DNA from: an uncultured Lachnospiraceae bacterium | Lineage (GTDB): Bacteria; Bacillota; Clostridia; Lachnospirales; Lachnospiraceae | Reading direction: 5' to 3' | DNA: 38,916 bases | NCBI GenBank assembly: GCA_947629585.1 | Contig: CANREH010000019.1 | Location: forward strand, 1-38,916 | Shown: one piece after another, positions 1 through 8,551 of the stretch | Position numbering within the stretch: the stretch's first letter is position 1 | Layout: the number at the start of each line of letters is the position of its first letter | Program-made: the position numbers and the translations under genes | The notes under the pieces: generated by a model | The model's database searches: none | Told to the model about the DNA's origin: nothing | The model's input: only the letters and a program-made list of their open reading frames with translations

Positions 1-105
1 GAAGATAAAAACTCAGCTTTGGAAAATGAAAAGGCTGCTTGGAATGATGAGAGATTACAATTGTTAAAAATAATTAAAGAGCTGGAAAAAAATAATAAAT
101 CCTAA
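1..105 (+). pseudogene. 3' fragment of a PD-(D/E)XK nuclease/transposase-family gene
   Basis: The window opens inside a reading frame that ends at TAA 103-105. The 34 visible residues are a charged coiled-coil tail (ENEKAAW, LLKIIKELEK) nearly identical to the tail of the broken gene at 453-886; position 1 aligns with position 761. Tails of this kind are usual for the Rpn / PD-(D/E)XK 'transposase' family of Lachnospiraceae. The catalytic part, if present, lies outside the window, so it cannot be judged intact or broken; it is listed as a fragment only. Confidence 0.6.
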
Positions 106-170
106 TCTCTTAGCTTAGGACTACTATTTTAATTAATGGCAGCCCTTTTAACTTCTATAATGTATTCTCC

Positions 171-200
171 AGTGGAATGTGTTTAACTGCATATTCCACT
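171..200. repeat. Inverted repeat AGTGGAATRTG, copy 1
   Basis: AGTGGAATGTG (171-181) pairs with CATATTCCACT (190-200) with one G-T wobble and an 8-nt loop; T-rich sequence follows. The same hairpin recurs at 953-982 and 3419-3448, each time downstream of a stop codon, so it may act as a terminator or be part of a mobile intergenic repeat. Confidence 0.6.
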
Positions 201-439
201 TTTTTGTGGAAGTTACTGTATTTCCCATAAAAGGAATCCAGGTATTCCAGCGCTTAATCTTTATTCTGTAATAATTAATTCTTTAGATTATCTTGTACTT
301 GCATTTAAGTATGCCATTTGGCAGAATAAGCAATAATTGCTATAAGCTGTTAAAGCTGCCAGTATAACAGCTGGCAGTCCTTTAGTTGATCTATCAAAAA
401 ATAGTTGAAATTTCTTCTCGAATAGATTATGATAGGGGC

Positions 440-445
440 AGGAGG
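440..445 (+). promoter_or_regulatory. Ribosome binding site fixing the start at 453
   Basis: AGGAGG ends 7 nt before ATG 453, so the upstream in-frame ATG at 429 is not the likely start. Confidence 0.6.
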
Positions 446-452
446 TTTTAGC

Positions 453-886
453 ATGTCCGAAAAAGAAGCAGAAGATTTATCTCAGATGGAAAACCAATTA
501 CCAAAAGAAGAACGCTGGGAAAATCTTTCCCTTGCCAATGATTTTATTTTTGTGAAGGCAATGAAAGATCCGGAGATTTGCAAAGAAGTAAGGACAAGGT
601 TGACAGCATAAAAGAAAATAAGGAATGGAGGTTGGAGTATATGACATTAATGATGGAATACCGTGAAAAGTATAATGAGGGCAGGGCTGATGGTGTGGCT
701 CAGGAAAGAGCTGAATGGGAAGAGAAAGAAGCTGCTTGGACATTAGAAAGAACAGCTCTGGAAGATAAGAACTCAGCTTTAGAAAATGAAAAAGCTGCCC
801 TAGAAAATGAGAAGGCTGCTTGGAATGATGAAAAATTACAATTGTTAAAAATAATTAAGGAGCTGGAAAAGGAATCTAAATCCTAA
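453..886 (+). pseudogene. Internally deleted PD-(D/E)XK nuclease/transposase-family gene
   Basis: The start has an excellent RBS. The first ~45 codons encode the typical N-terminus of the Rpn/PD-(D/E)XK transposase family (LSLANDFIFVKAMKDPEICKE), then the frame ends at 611. A second frame, overlapping at 578-886, encodes the typical C-terminus (KVDSIKENKEWRLEYM) and a coiled coil with ENEKAA repeats. The whole central nuclease domain (normally well over 100 residues) is absent, and the two parts are in different frames. A deletion near 590-600 explains this. Family members are predicted endonucleases that promote recombination; this copy cannot be functional as a nuclease. It sits in a duplicated locus with the fragment at 1-105. 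Confidence 0.7.
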
Positions 887-1190
887 TTTCTTAGCTTAGG
901 ACTACTATTTTAATTAATGGCAGCCCTTTTTAACTTCTATAATGTATTCTCCAGTGGAATGTGTTTAACTGCATATTCCACTTTTTTGTGGAAGTTATTG
1001 TATTTCCCATAATAAGAGGAATCCAAGTATTACAGTGCTTAATCTTTATTCTGAAATAATTAATTCTTTAAATTATCTTGTACTTGCATTTAAATATGCC
1101 ATTTGGTAGAATGAGCAATAGTTGTTATAAGCTATTAGGGTTGCCGGGATAATGCCCCACAGCCCTCTATGGATTTCAGAAAAATCCTTA
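887..1190. repeat. Intergenic direct repeat, copy B
   Basis: Second copy of the region at 106-420, including the hairpin at 953-982. It diverges after about 1125. No gene is visible between 887 and 1253. The end holds the motif GAAGTTTAGAAAC (1198-1210) that also precedes the gene at 3526. Confidence 0.6.
953..982. repeat. Inverted repeat AGTGGAATRTG, copy 2
   Basis: AGTGGAATGTG (953-963) and CATATTCCACT (972-982), identical to copy 1, followed by TTTTTTG. Lies 67 nt after the stop of the broken nuclease gene. Confidence 0.6.
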
Positions 1191-1253
1191 TAAATACGAA
1201 GTTTAGAAACTTTAGATTATAGACCATTACAGATACAGAGAGGAGTGAAGGTA

Positions 1254-3347
1254 ATGGCACATTTTAATTTGTTTAATGAAAATAGTTTTTTAGGAAAGTC
1301 TATTCAGGCGGCCAGGCAAAAGATCACAAGCATCACAGCAGACAGTCTGAAGAGAGGTGTGGTCTTCGCAGGCATGATGGCTTTAGGCGTCACCTTTATG
1401 GTGACATCCAATACAGCCAGCGCAGCTTCCGGGGTATTAAAGACTACCAAGTATGAGACACAATTAAATACTAATAAGGCAAAAGTAACCCTTAAGCTTA
1501 ATAAAGCTGGAAAAGTAAAAGTAACAAAGGCTTCTGGTATAGGTACTGTGAAGAAAGTAAATCAGGATGGTAAAAAGGTAACTGTCACTATAAAAGTAAA
1601 AAAGACTGGCCAGTGTAATTTAAAGGTAACACAGGGAAGTAAGTCAAGCACAGCAAAGGTAACAATAAAGCTTGCAATGCAGGGAGGTCAAACGAGTACC
1701 AATGGAAATGAATCAAAAGCCAATGCAGATCATAATATTTCCAAAACTGTAAGCGTTGGCAGATATCATTTCACACTTGGCGCCTCCGAAGCGGATTTGA
1801 ATAATCAGCTTAATTCAGAATACGGAAATCCAGTATTTGTTGGACAGGGATGCCATGACTATGAGACTACCTGCTATTATTATCAGAAAAATGGTGAAGA
1901 GACCAGCTTTATGCTTGAGTTCTACAATGGGAAACTGGATCGTGTCCTCTTTAGCTCACCGGAATGGAAGAATGGTACATTGAACCAGAATACTGCACTG
2001 AAATCTTTAGATTATAGCAGCACATCCTATACCACAGCTGATAAATCAGAGTCTAGCAGTGCCGTTATCTATGAAGAAACAAAGAATGATGTGAAATTTA
2101 CCATGCACTATGATAATACAAAGGAATGGAAAGATGCTGGTTGGTATTTGTGCGAATTGGAGAGTACCCAGAAACATACTGGCAGCAATTCTCTGCAGGG
2201 ACAGACAAGGACGATTTCCTTTGATTTATCCAAGTATAACACAGGCGGCACCACGGCAATTAGTAAGAATAAGGTAGTAAATGCTTGCAAGAAAATGGAT
2301 GCTCTTGCTTTAGAGAAGGGTAGACAGAATGTATATTTGTCAAATATGTACCGTGCTTATCATGGTATGGAACTGTCCAATTATAGTGAAATTGCGTCAG
2401 AATATGCTTATATTTCTTCCTATGTGCGTAGTCAGTTAAGCTATAAGGGCCATCTTGAATACTTCACGGGTGATTTCGAGATCGCTGCCGTGAATAGGAC
2501 GATTGAAACTACAGCTATTAACGAATGGTGGAGTGGCTGGCAGGAAACCTTTTCAGAGAATGCCGGCTACCAGAGCGGAGCAGACGCTGTTTCTGTATTA
2601 GTAGGTACTGTCGCTTCTTCTGCGCATTTGGAGAATATACTGCGGGGAAATTTCGCGATGGGTGCCGCTATTATAAATGGATATGATACCGTAGAGACTA
2701 TGATGGCAGGCAAGATGGACGAAGAAGAAATTAAAGAAGCACAAGAAAAATTATTAGAGAATCAAGATATCGGAATTAATACTGACCAGGTAAGCGCTGC
2801 TTTATATATGGATAGTGTTCAATATTTCTCTTATGACTATTTATACCAGATGACTACTATGAGCAAGGCAGAGTGGATTGACTTTGTTGCAGAAAAGCTT
2901 GGTGTTGAAGGAGCAGCTGGAGCAGAAGAATATTTAGGAAATAAGTATGATGAATATTACAGTGCTAATTGTGATTATATTTATTATGGCAAAGATAATT
3001 TTTATACTACGTATAAAATTCGTTTAGAACAAGATCGTATGACTCAATCTGAACTCGAAGCCACATATATTTATTTCTGCAAAGTAGAATACGATCCAGC
3101 CTTCACACAGGCTCTTATGCAGCATTTTGGGTGTAGTGAGAATGAGGTGTATTTGGAGCATTCTGATGTTTTATCTTCTATATGTCAATCTTCTTACACT
3201 ATTGACGAACTTGCAGCTAAGCTTCATGAAATGTCTAATACTTATGGGGTTAATTCACAATTAATGTTACAAATTTGTATAAAAGCTAATCCTGGATGGA
3301 GTACTAATACAATTCAGAGAGTTACAACAGCATTCAACAATTATTAA
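1254..3347 (+). CDS. Secreted CAP-domain (SCP/PR1-like) protein with Ig-like domain
   Basis: ATG 1254 is chosen because GAGAGGAG ends 8 nt upstream; a GTG at 1245 overlaps that RBS. The 697-residue product starts with a long signal peptide (hydrophobic stretch ~35-52, likely cut after the ASA near 57). Residues ~60-140 are a lysine/threonine/valine-rich beta domain of bacterial Ig-like type. Residues ~165-235 (GNPVFVGQG, YYYQKNGEE, YNGKLDRVLFSS) resemble the CAP-associated domain, and ~355-475 (NMYRAYHGMELS, WWSGW, SSAHLENILRGNF) a divergent CAP domain. The C-terminal ~200 residues are not recognised. It presumably acts outside the cell or on the wall; CAP proteins have varied roles, so no substrate is claimed. 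The gene is AT-rich like its neighbours and has its own terminator. Confidence 0.7.
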   Translation: MAHFNLFNENSFLGKSIQAARQKITSITADSLKRGVVFAGMMALGVTFMVTSNTASAASGVLKTTKYETQLNTNKAKVTLKLNKAGKVKVTKASGIGTVKKVNQDGKKVTVTIKVKKTGQCNLKVTQGSKSSTAKVTIKLAMQGGQTSTNGNESKANADHNISKTVSVGRYHFTLGASEADLNNQLNSEYGNPVFVGQGCHDYETTCYYYQKNGEETSFMLEFYNGKLDRVLFSSPEWKNGTLNQNTALKSLDYSSTSYTTADKSESSSAVIYEETKNDVKFTMHYDNTKEWKDAGWYLCELESTQKHTGSNSLQGQTRTISFDLSKYNTGGTTAISKNKVVNACKKMDALALEKGRQNVYLSNMYRAYHGMELSNYSEIASEYAYISSYVRSQLSYKGHLEYFTGDFEIAAVNRTIETTAINEWWSGWQETFSENAGYQSGADAVSVLVGTVASSAHLENILRGNFAMGAAIINGYDTVETMMAGKMDEEEIKEAQEKLLENQDIGINTDQVSAALYMDSVQYFSYDYLYQMTTMSKAEWIDFVAEKLGVEGAAGAEEYLGNKYDEYYSANCDYIYYGKDNFYTTYKIRLEQDRMTQSELEATYIYFCKVEYDPAFTQALMQHFGCSENEVYLEHSDVLSSICQSSYTIDELAAKLHEMSNTYGVNSQLMLQICIKANPGWSTNTIQRVTTAFNNY

Positions 3348-3367
3348 ATTTAATCATTAGTTCATAG

Positions 3368-3400
3368 CTGACAGTGTAATAGCTGTCAGTCTTTTTATTT
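3368..3400 (+). terminator. Rho-independent terminator
   Basis: CTGACAG (3368-3374) and CTGTCAG (3383-3389) form a 7-bp stem with an 8-nt loop, followed by TCTTTTTATTTT. It starts 21 nt after the stop of the CAP-domain gene. Confidence 0.8.
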
Positions 3401-3418
3401 TCTATAATTTGTCTCCTC

Positions 3419-3448
3419 AGTGGAATGTACTTAATTGTATGTTCCACT
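3419..3448. repeat. Inverted repeat AGTGGAATRTG, copy 3
   Basis: AGTGGAATGTAC (3419-3430) and GTATGTTCCACT (3437-3448) pair with two wobbles and a 6-nt loop, followed by TTTTTG. It is preceded by CTATAAT..TCTCC as in the other two copies. Confidence 0.6.
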
Positions 3449-3525
3449 TTTTGTGGGAGCTTAACATATTTCCCACATTAATGAAGTTTAGAAACCCTGT
3501 TTTAGAGAAGGAGGCAGATTAAGTT

Positions 3526-6500
3526 ATGGAAGACAGTAACAGAGAAATTACCGAAGTTTCTAAGTCTTCAAAGAACGAGAATCTGGAGTATGGTATTGGA
3601 GAATCTCCACCGGAGAACGGTATCGGGGAATCTCCACCGGAGAACGGTATCGGGGAATCCCCACCGGAGAACGGTATCGGGGAATCCCCACCAGGCCCTA
3701 CTTTAGATTATGGAGAAAATACAAAATCTCCACCTAAGAAGAAACAAAGACACGGCGTAATTTACAGGCGTCTTGTTGCTTTAGCTTCTTTATTCCTGTG
3801 CTTTGCTATGGTCACAGGAATTCTTGTGTACGCAGCAACTCGTGGTGATGGCGGTAGCATCAAAGGTACCTCATTTACACCAAGCAGGGACTGTAACGGT
3901 GAAATTATCTACTATCCTATTTTAACAGTTTCACCTTTGAAGCTTTTGAACTATGTCAGTCGTAGTGGTGAAGGCGAGCTGAACATGGCGACCCTTCTGA
4001 CGAAAGGGAATATTGCGGGAGACAGCGTGCTGCCATATGGAGATGGTAAGAAGCTGGATTTATCTAAAAATCCAGGCTTATATTACGGGAATACTATTAT
4101 GGGATTTAATGATGGGATGATGGTTATGCCATCTTCTAATTGCTATAATAAATCTCCTAATTCTGATTTACCAAATTGGCTGAACACTAAGAAAATAGCA
4201 CTGCTTTACTCCAATAAGAGTAATCTGGAAACCTCAGATAAGATCACTAGTCATATAATATATTTTCGTGAATCTGGTGATGCAGGTGGTATTAATAAGA
4301 GTGTCAGCGTAGGTGCGAACGATGATAAAGATGTAAATTCTCCTCGCGTGAAACATATTTTTACAAACGCTTTGTATGAGAAAAGCGGTAATAAGTATGA
4401 TATGGCTACTCTTGCTCCTAAGTTGGCAAAAGATAATGCATGGAAAAAAGTGATTACTGATGGGCGGATTGATAAGTCTTTCGATCTTTGGGAAGCTATT
4501 TCCTATGTAGAGTATACCGGTGGCGAGTATGTTCTGGAACCAATGGATAAGATCGTTGATTATCTGTCACCAAACAGTTCTACTTCCTTATGGAATAATA
4601 TAACAGAGAACGGTTCTTCCGTTGCAAAAATGTCTGAAAAGGAAAAACAGCTTGTGTTCTATCATGAGCTTGATCTTTTGCTTTCTTTATATTCTGTTGC
4701 AGCGAATAACAGCTACATGAAGAAAGTTGATAGTAAGTTAACACAAACATGGGCAGATGTTATCCGTCAGTTTTTGGATGGATGGGATGATCCTGCCACA
4801 TTAAATAAGATTGGCAAAGATACAGTTGTATACGATACTTTAGCTCTTGGCAACGCTTCCACTTATGTGGATGAGCCTGGCGGAAGCACAGAAGGAGTAT
4901 ATATGATCCCAACTGGGGATTATATTGATGAAGCTCTTAATCTGGATAGTGGTAAAAAAGTTACCGATCCTGCAACTGCTAACACTTACACGGTAAGCAC
5001 AGAGAAGAATTCTGCTGATGTAAGTAATAATAAACGTGGTATTTATATGTATAATCTGTGCCGGGCGGCAGTCGCAGCTTCCAATATCAAAAGCTGCCCA
5101 GCGGACAAAAATAAAAAATCACTTTTAAGTTCAAATTACCTTGAAAATGTGATTGGACATGAGATAGAATTTGGCTCCGGCAGTACAGTAAGTCTTACTT
5201 ATGGAACAAGTGATTACAGTTTTAAAAATACTGGTGCCGTACTCCAACTGAATGAGAATGTATACGGATCGAACCTTGTTTTCATCAGCCCGTGGACAGA
5301 AAGTGTGAAAGAGGCGCTCCCACAGTACAGCGTCAATCTTGGCATCAGGTCAAACAAGTACAATGATGCTATAAAAGAAGGCAGTAAAGACAGTGATGGT
5401 AATGGTGGTGAGGCTACCATTGGCGCATCCATTGGTGAAACAGCAGTAATCGACGATACCGCAAAGCTACAATTCCGGTTCACTGCAAATCTCGGAGATA
5501 ATATCGACAAATATTTCAAAGATGCTGATTACAAAGTTCGCGACAAGAAAGAGAATGAGGAAGTGGTGAAAGATTTCTTTACACAAAAGGCTAATTCCGA
5601 TCTTTCCATGACCTACCATTTGAAGAGGTTTGTATGCGTAGATAGTATTGTTGCTAAAGACTTTGATAAAGCGGGCAAAAAGCCTAAAACTAACAACGCC
5701 CTTAAGTTTAAAGAGCCAGAGGGTACGAAATCCGGTACAGGGTTCCAGAAGCATGATCTGGTAGACAACGAAAAACAGTTGAAGATTGGCAGTATTGGGA
5801 CACTTACTATTATTGATACAGCACAGGATAAAAGTGTATCAGATTCTGCTGATGGTCTTGATGATACAGTAGCAACTAAAATCAAGAATGAACTATCCAA
5901 ATATGGTAATAAATTCCAGGTTGCCGATATCTGGATTTCTTACAACCTTCCAAATCTGGGAGATAATTCAACAACCTATCGCTACGGTATGGTGGCGGCT
6001 GCATTAGGTGCTGATGCAGACGAACGTATTGCACAAACCTTGACGGATGCAGCTTTAGATGAATATGGCGTTTATATGGACGGCAACTCCGAGGAAGAGA
6101 AAAAGATTACTGTCACTTATAAAATTGTGGAGGCTTACCTCAATTACACCAACGATGCTGTTGAGGGTACTTTATCGGATGAGGAAAAGAAGATTTCTCC
6201 TTACAAGGAATACAAGAATCTTGCTTTTGAAAATGATAATCTGAAAGATCATGTTGCAATCCGTGCAGCAGGTACAGGCAAACCTGTCACCTTAGTTTAC
6301 AAATTCGAGCCATTCCCGGATGTAACATTGACTCCATCCGTAAGAGCAAGCGTAGGTGGTCTTTTAGATCTTACCGAAGCTGGCGGAACTAAGAATGAGA
6401 AAGAAACGGGTATCGAGGACACCGATTCCAAGTTTAATACCCATGAGGGATATGTGAAAGAAGGTTCTGAGCTTATCGACGACGTTCCTTCTGTTACCTT

Positions 6501-7017
6501 TAGTTTTGACCAGGGCGACTCAAAGCCAGCCTGGGACGAGCTGTTAGGCGACTCTTATGATAATGTATACCTGTGTATGACTGTGCAGCGTGAACTGAGC
6601 ACAGAAGGAACTGGGCCAGAGAATATTGAGTCTAATCCGTGGTTGTTCAATTATCAGGCCAATGGCGGGATTAGTGCTACTGATCAGAGAGGACAGCCTT
6701 ATCCATTCCTGAGTTTGTTCACTGGTACTAATGAAATAAATCATTACTTCTATATAGGCTATCAATGTAATTTATTGAAAAATGCAGCACTGGTTGGCAG
6801 CGGTACTGACGGTAAGCTGCGTGGTGCTAGTATCAGCGAGATTTTGAATGATGAGAATCCAAGAGCATTGGTCAGCACTGTGACTTTAAGGATTCTAATC
6901 CTATTGGCACTGGATATTGTTATCAGTTCAAGGTTACAGGTACATTTACAGCAGGAAAGTACTGCTTCATATAGACAGCCTTCCAGAGCAGATGTATCCT
7001 CACTTATTAAGCGATAG
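3526..7017 (+). CDS. Giant membrane-anchored surface protein, C-terminus frameshifted
   Basis: ATG 3526 follows GAAGGAGG by 10-11 nt. The 1163-residue frame begins with a cytosolic segment holding four GIGESPPEN repeats (residues 23-57), a KKKQRH basic patch, and one hydrophobic helix at ~82-103 that is either a signal anchor or a signal peptide. The rest is a long Ser/Thr/Asp/Asn-rich extracellular region with no domain I can name. The frame's last ~45 residues are unlike the rest (LRILILLALDIVISS): moving -1 at ~6882 gives DFKDSNPIGTGYCYQFKVTG, and a second -1 at ~6967 gives HIDSLPEQMYPHLLSDSTDS to a TAA at 7079-7081. I therefore think the original gene was 3526-7081. Function unknown; likely an adhesin or envelope protein. 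Confidence 0.65.
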   Translation: MEDSNREITEVSKSSKNENLEYGIGESPPENGIGESPPENGIGESPPENGIGESPPGPTLDYGENTKSPPKKKQRHGVIYRRLVALASLFLCFAMVTGILVYAATRGDGGSIKGTSFTPSRDCNGEIIYYPILTVSPLKLLNYVSRSGEGELNMATLLTKGNIAGDSVLPYGDGKKLDLSKNPGLYYGNTIMGFNDGMMVMPSSNCYNKSPNSDLPNWLNTKKIALLYSNKSNLETSDKITSHIIYFRESGDAGGINKSVSVGANDDKDVNSPRVKHIFTNALYEKSGNKYDMATLAPKLAKDNAWKKVITDGRIDKSFDLWEAISYVEYTGGEYVLEPMDKIVDYLSPNSSTSLWNNITENGSSVAKMSEKEKQLVFYHELDLLLSLYSVAANNSYMKKVDSKLTQTWADVIRQFLDGWDDPATLNKIGKDTVVYDTLALGNASTYVDEPGGSTEGVYMIPTGDYIDEALNLDSGKKVTDPATANTYTVSTEKNSADVSNNKRGIYMYNLCRAAVAASNIKSCPADKNKKSLLSSNYLENVIGHEIEFGSGSTVSLTYGTSDYSFKNTGAVLQLNENVYGSNLVFISPWTESVKEALPQYSVNLGIRSNKYNDAIKEGSKDSDGNGGEATIGASIGETAVIDDTAKLQFRFTANLGDNIDKYFKDADYKVRDKKENEEVVKDFFTQKANSDLSMTYHLKRFVCVDSIVAKDFDKAGKKPKTNNALKFKEPEGTKSGTGFQKHDLVDNEKQLKIGSIGTLTIIDTAQDKSVSDSADGLDDTVATKIKNELSKYGNKFQVADIWISYNLPNLGDNSTTYRYGMVAAALGADADERIAQTLTDAALDEYGVYMDGNSEEEKKITVTYKIVEAYLNYTNDAVEGTLSDEEKKISPYKEYKNLAFENDNLKDHVAIRAAGTGKPVTLVYKFEPFPDVTLTPSVRASVGGLLDLTEAGGTKNEKETGIEDTDSKFNTHEGYVKEGSELIDDVPSVTFSFDQGDSKPAWDELLGDSYDNVYLCMTVQRELSTEGTGPENIESNPWLFNYQANGGISATDQRGQPYPFLSLFTGTNEINHYFYIGYQCNLLKNAALVGSGTDGKLRGASISEILNDENPRALVSTVTLRILILLALDIVISSRLQVHLQQESTASYRQPSRADVSSLIKR
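3592..3699 (+). repeat. 27-bp in-frame minisatellite, four units
   Basis: Units at 3592, 3619, 3646 and 3673 encode GIGESPPEN; units 2-4 are almost identical and the first carries a few changes. A 27-bp unit keeps frame whatever the copy number, so length variation between strains is likely. Confidence 0.85.
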
Positions 7018-7081
7018 TACTGATAGCTGGAGGAACACCGTCGATGTATCCTTTAGTTCAGAAGGATACAGGGTGAAATAA
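6882..7081 (+). other. Out-of-frame true C-terminus of the giant surface protein
   Basis: Two frames continue the protein with sensible composition: 6882-6968 (ends at TAG if not shifted again) and 6968-7081 (SWRNTVDVSFSSEGYRVK, then TAA). Both shifts are -1, and no slippery heptamer of the X XXY YYZ type is present at either site, so programmed frameshifting is not supported. Confidence 0.6.
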
Positions 7082-7098
7082 ATTTTCCTGCAATTTTC

Positions 7099-7112
7099 GT
7101 AACAGTTCAGCC
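7099..7112 (+). repeat. Isolated MITE end GTAACAGTTCAGCC
   Basis: Matches the first 14 bases of the 163-bp element at 23675-23837. No partner end is seen nearby, so this is a remnant. The rest of 7082-7400 (no gene) holds a terminator and the long 3' region of the minus-strand gene that follows. Confidence 0.5.
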
Positions 7113-7144
7113 TGCGCCAGCCGCTATTTATGTTATATATCATA

Positions 7145-7174
7145 GAAAAGTCCTCCGCCTTGCGGCGAAGGGCT
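7145..7174 (-). terminator. Probable terminator of the BspA-like gene
   Basis: On the minus strand AGCCCTTCGCC and GGCGGAGGACT pair over 11 bp (two wobbles) around a GCAA tetraloop and are followed by TTTTC. It lies about 230 nt beyond the stop at 7401, leaving a long 3' untranslated region in which I see no gene. Confidence 0.55.
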
Positions 7175-7400
7175 ATACTTTCGACCCGACCTCTATATTA
7201 AAATCTCTTTTTCCCTTAAGAGTTTGATTTTCTTTTTGCAAAATTCCATCCATAAGCCTGATCTCTTTGCCCGAATTACATATAATATTCGTCTCTGCAC
7301 TCATTGGCTTACATTGGAATATCGAAATCCTTTTCCAGTATTTTCTCTTCTTCTCCGGCTTTCTCTCAGTCGAATCTCTCGTATAATCTTCAATAATAAA

Positions 7401-8376
7401 CTATTTCATTCTCTTAAATTTCACTGTACCTGCAACGCCGGATTTCTTGATTAGCTTTACGATCTTCTTATATTTTGATGCGGATGCCTTTATCTTAAAC
7501 ACCGCTTTTTTGTTAATATCCTTAAAGGCATTTTTCTCAACTGACGTGATATTTCCCTGTATCGTGATGGTTTTTAGATTTTCCGCCCCATTAAAAGCAC
7601 TCTCTCCGATACTTTTAATACCCGTATGTAACGTAACTGACCGTAATCCTTTCGATCCATTTGTATTCTCAAGTGCATTATCTCCGATCGCATTGACCTT
7701 ATACTTTTTCCCGCCAACCGTTATGCTTTTCTGAAAAGCGGCGTCAAAAGGATCATTTCCATTGTATATTGCCCACACACTGACGGTCTTTTTATCCTGA
7801 TTCAAGGAAAATTTCTGATAATCTGTATCTCCCCAGGTCACTACAGGATATTCTGAGCGCAGCAGCTTAAATGCCATGTCGCTCGTTACATTTCCGCCTT
7901 CGTCTAACAGTGCTGCTCCTGTCCACTTATAAACATATTTCCCAAATGCTTCAGCAGGAATGACCCCCCCCCGCTTCAAAATCCCCGCGGTTCTCATCCT
8001 CGCTTGCTTTCTTGGCGTCATCATATTCCGAATAAAACTGTACCTGAAAACCGACCTCATCGAGCTCTTCATCACTAAGAAGTATCCAGTCTTTTTCATA
8101 TTCGAGCTTTTCCCCGTTACTGTCATAAACATCAGCCCAGACATCAGCCTCATCTCCGACACATAAACTGAGAAAGCCATCAGCATCCGCCAAATCTGCT
8201 TTTAAAACAATCTTATCATTTGTAACCTCTGTAACCACTTCTCCATCTGTGTCTGCTTCTTCTGTTGTAACATCTGTGTCTGCTTCTTCTGCGTGAACTG
8301 CCATTACCCCTCCGGCAAATGGCATACCTGCAACAAGCGACAGCGCAATCAGCCCTGTCAAAATTCTTCTTTTCAT
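7401..8376 (-). pseudogene. BspA-type leucine-rich-repeat secreted protein, split at a G9 tract
   Basis: ATG 8376 is preceded by AAAGGAGG. The product starts with a signal peptide (MKRRILTG...VHAEEA), an acidic Thr/Glu/Asp linker and a beta-rich stretch, and stops after 141 residues at 7951. In the overlapping next frame the protein resumes (VIPAEAFGKYVYKW) and ends with an LRR_5/BspA-like block (KVNAIGDNALENT, LHTGIKSIGESAFNG, GNITSVEKNAFKDI) and a lysine-rich tail at 7401. The break is exactly at nine G on the coding strand (7964-7972); eight would join the frames. BspA-like proteins are surface or secreted adhesins. This could be phase variation, a recent mutation or a sequencing error. 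Confidence 0.75.
7964..7972 (-). other. G9 homopolymer, candidate slippage tract
   Basis: Nine consecutive C on the plus strand inside the coding region of the BspA-like gene, at the exact point where the frame changes from N-terminal to C-terminal half. Confidence 0.7.
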
Positions 8377-8412
8377 CTGTAATTTCCTCCTTTATAATAA
8401 TAGAATATGTTT

Positions 8413-8441
8413 ATTATATCCTGTCTGTCCCAGAAATGCAA
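8413..8441 (-). promoter_or_regulatory. Promoter of the BspA-like gene
   Basis: On the minus strand TTGCAT (8436-8441) and TATAAT (8413-8418) are 17 nt apart, about 35 nt upstream of ATG 8376. Confidence 0.7.
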
Positions 8442-8502
8442 TCCTCTGCCCACAACTTTTTCAAACAAAAAACTTTCTATTCTGGAATCCAGCCGATATT
8501 TA

Positions 8503-8511
8503 TGTTATACT
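8503..8511 (+). promoter_or_regulatory. Extended -10 promoter of the YjfB gene
   Basis: TGtTATACT at 8503-8511 is an extended -10 box, about 40 nt before ATG 8552; the -35 region is weak (TGGAAT at 8483). Nearly the same string (AGCCGNTATTTATGTTATA) also occurs near 7118. Confidence 0.5.
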
Positions 8512-8551
8512 ATCCTCATAAAATACAAACACATGAAAGGAGGGATCTCTG

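Larger units (their letters stand above)
106..452. repeat. Intergenic direct repeat, copy A, with two hairpins
   Basis: No gene is seen here. From 106 to about 340 the sequence is close to that at 887-1125 (same order of motifs: TTAGCTTAGGACTACTATTT, GGCAGCCC, a hairpin, TTTCCCATAA, ATTAATTCTTTA). The copy contains an inverted repeat (171-200) and, at 356-377, the hairpin CTGCCAG-tataacag-CTGGCAG followed by TCCTTTAG. The repeat arose by duplication of a PD-(D/E)XK gene together with its downstream region. Confidence 0.65.

Noticed and set aside
6870-6990. Programmed -1 frameshifting in the giant surface gene
   Set aside because: No slippery heptamer or following pseudoknot at either site, and two shifts so close together are improbable for recoding.
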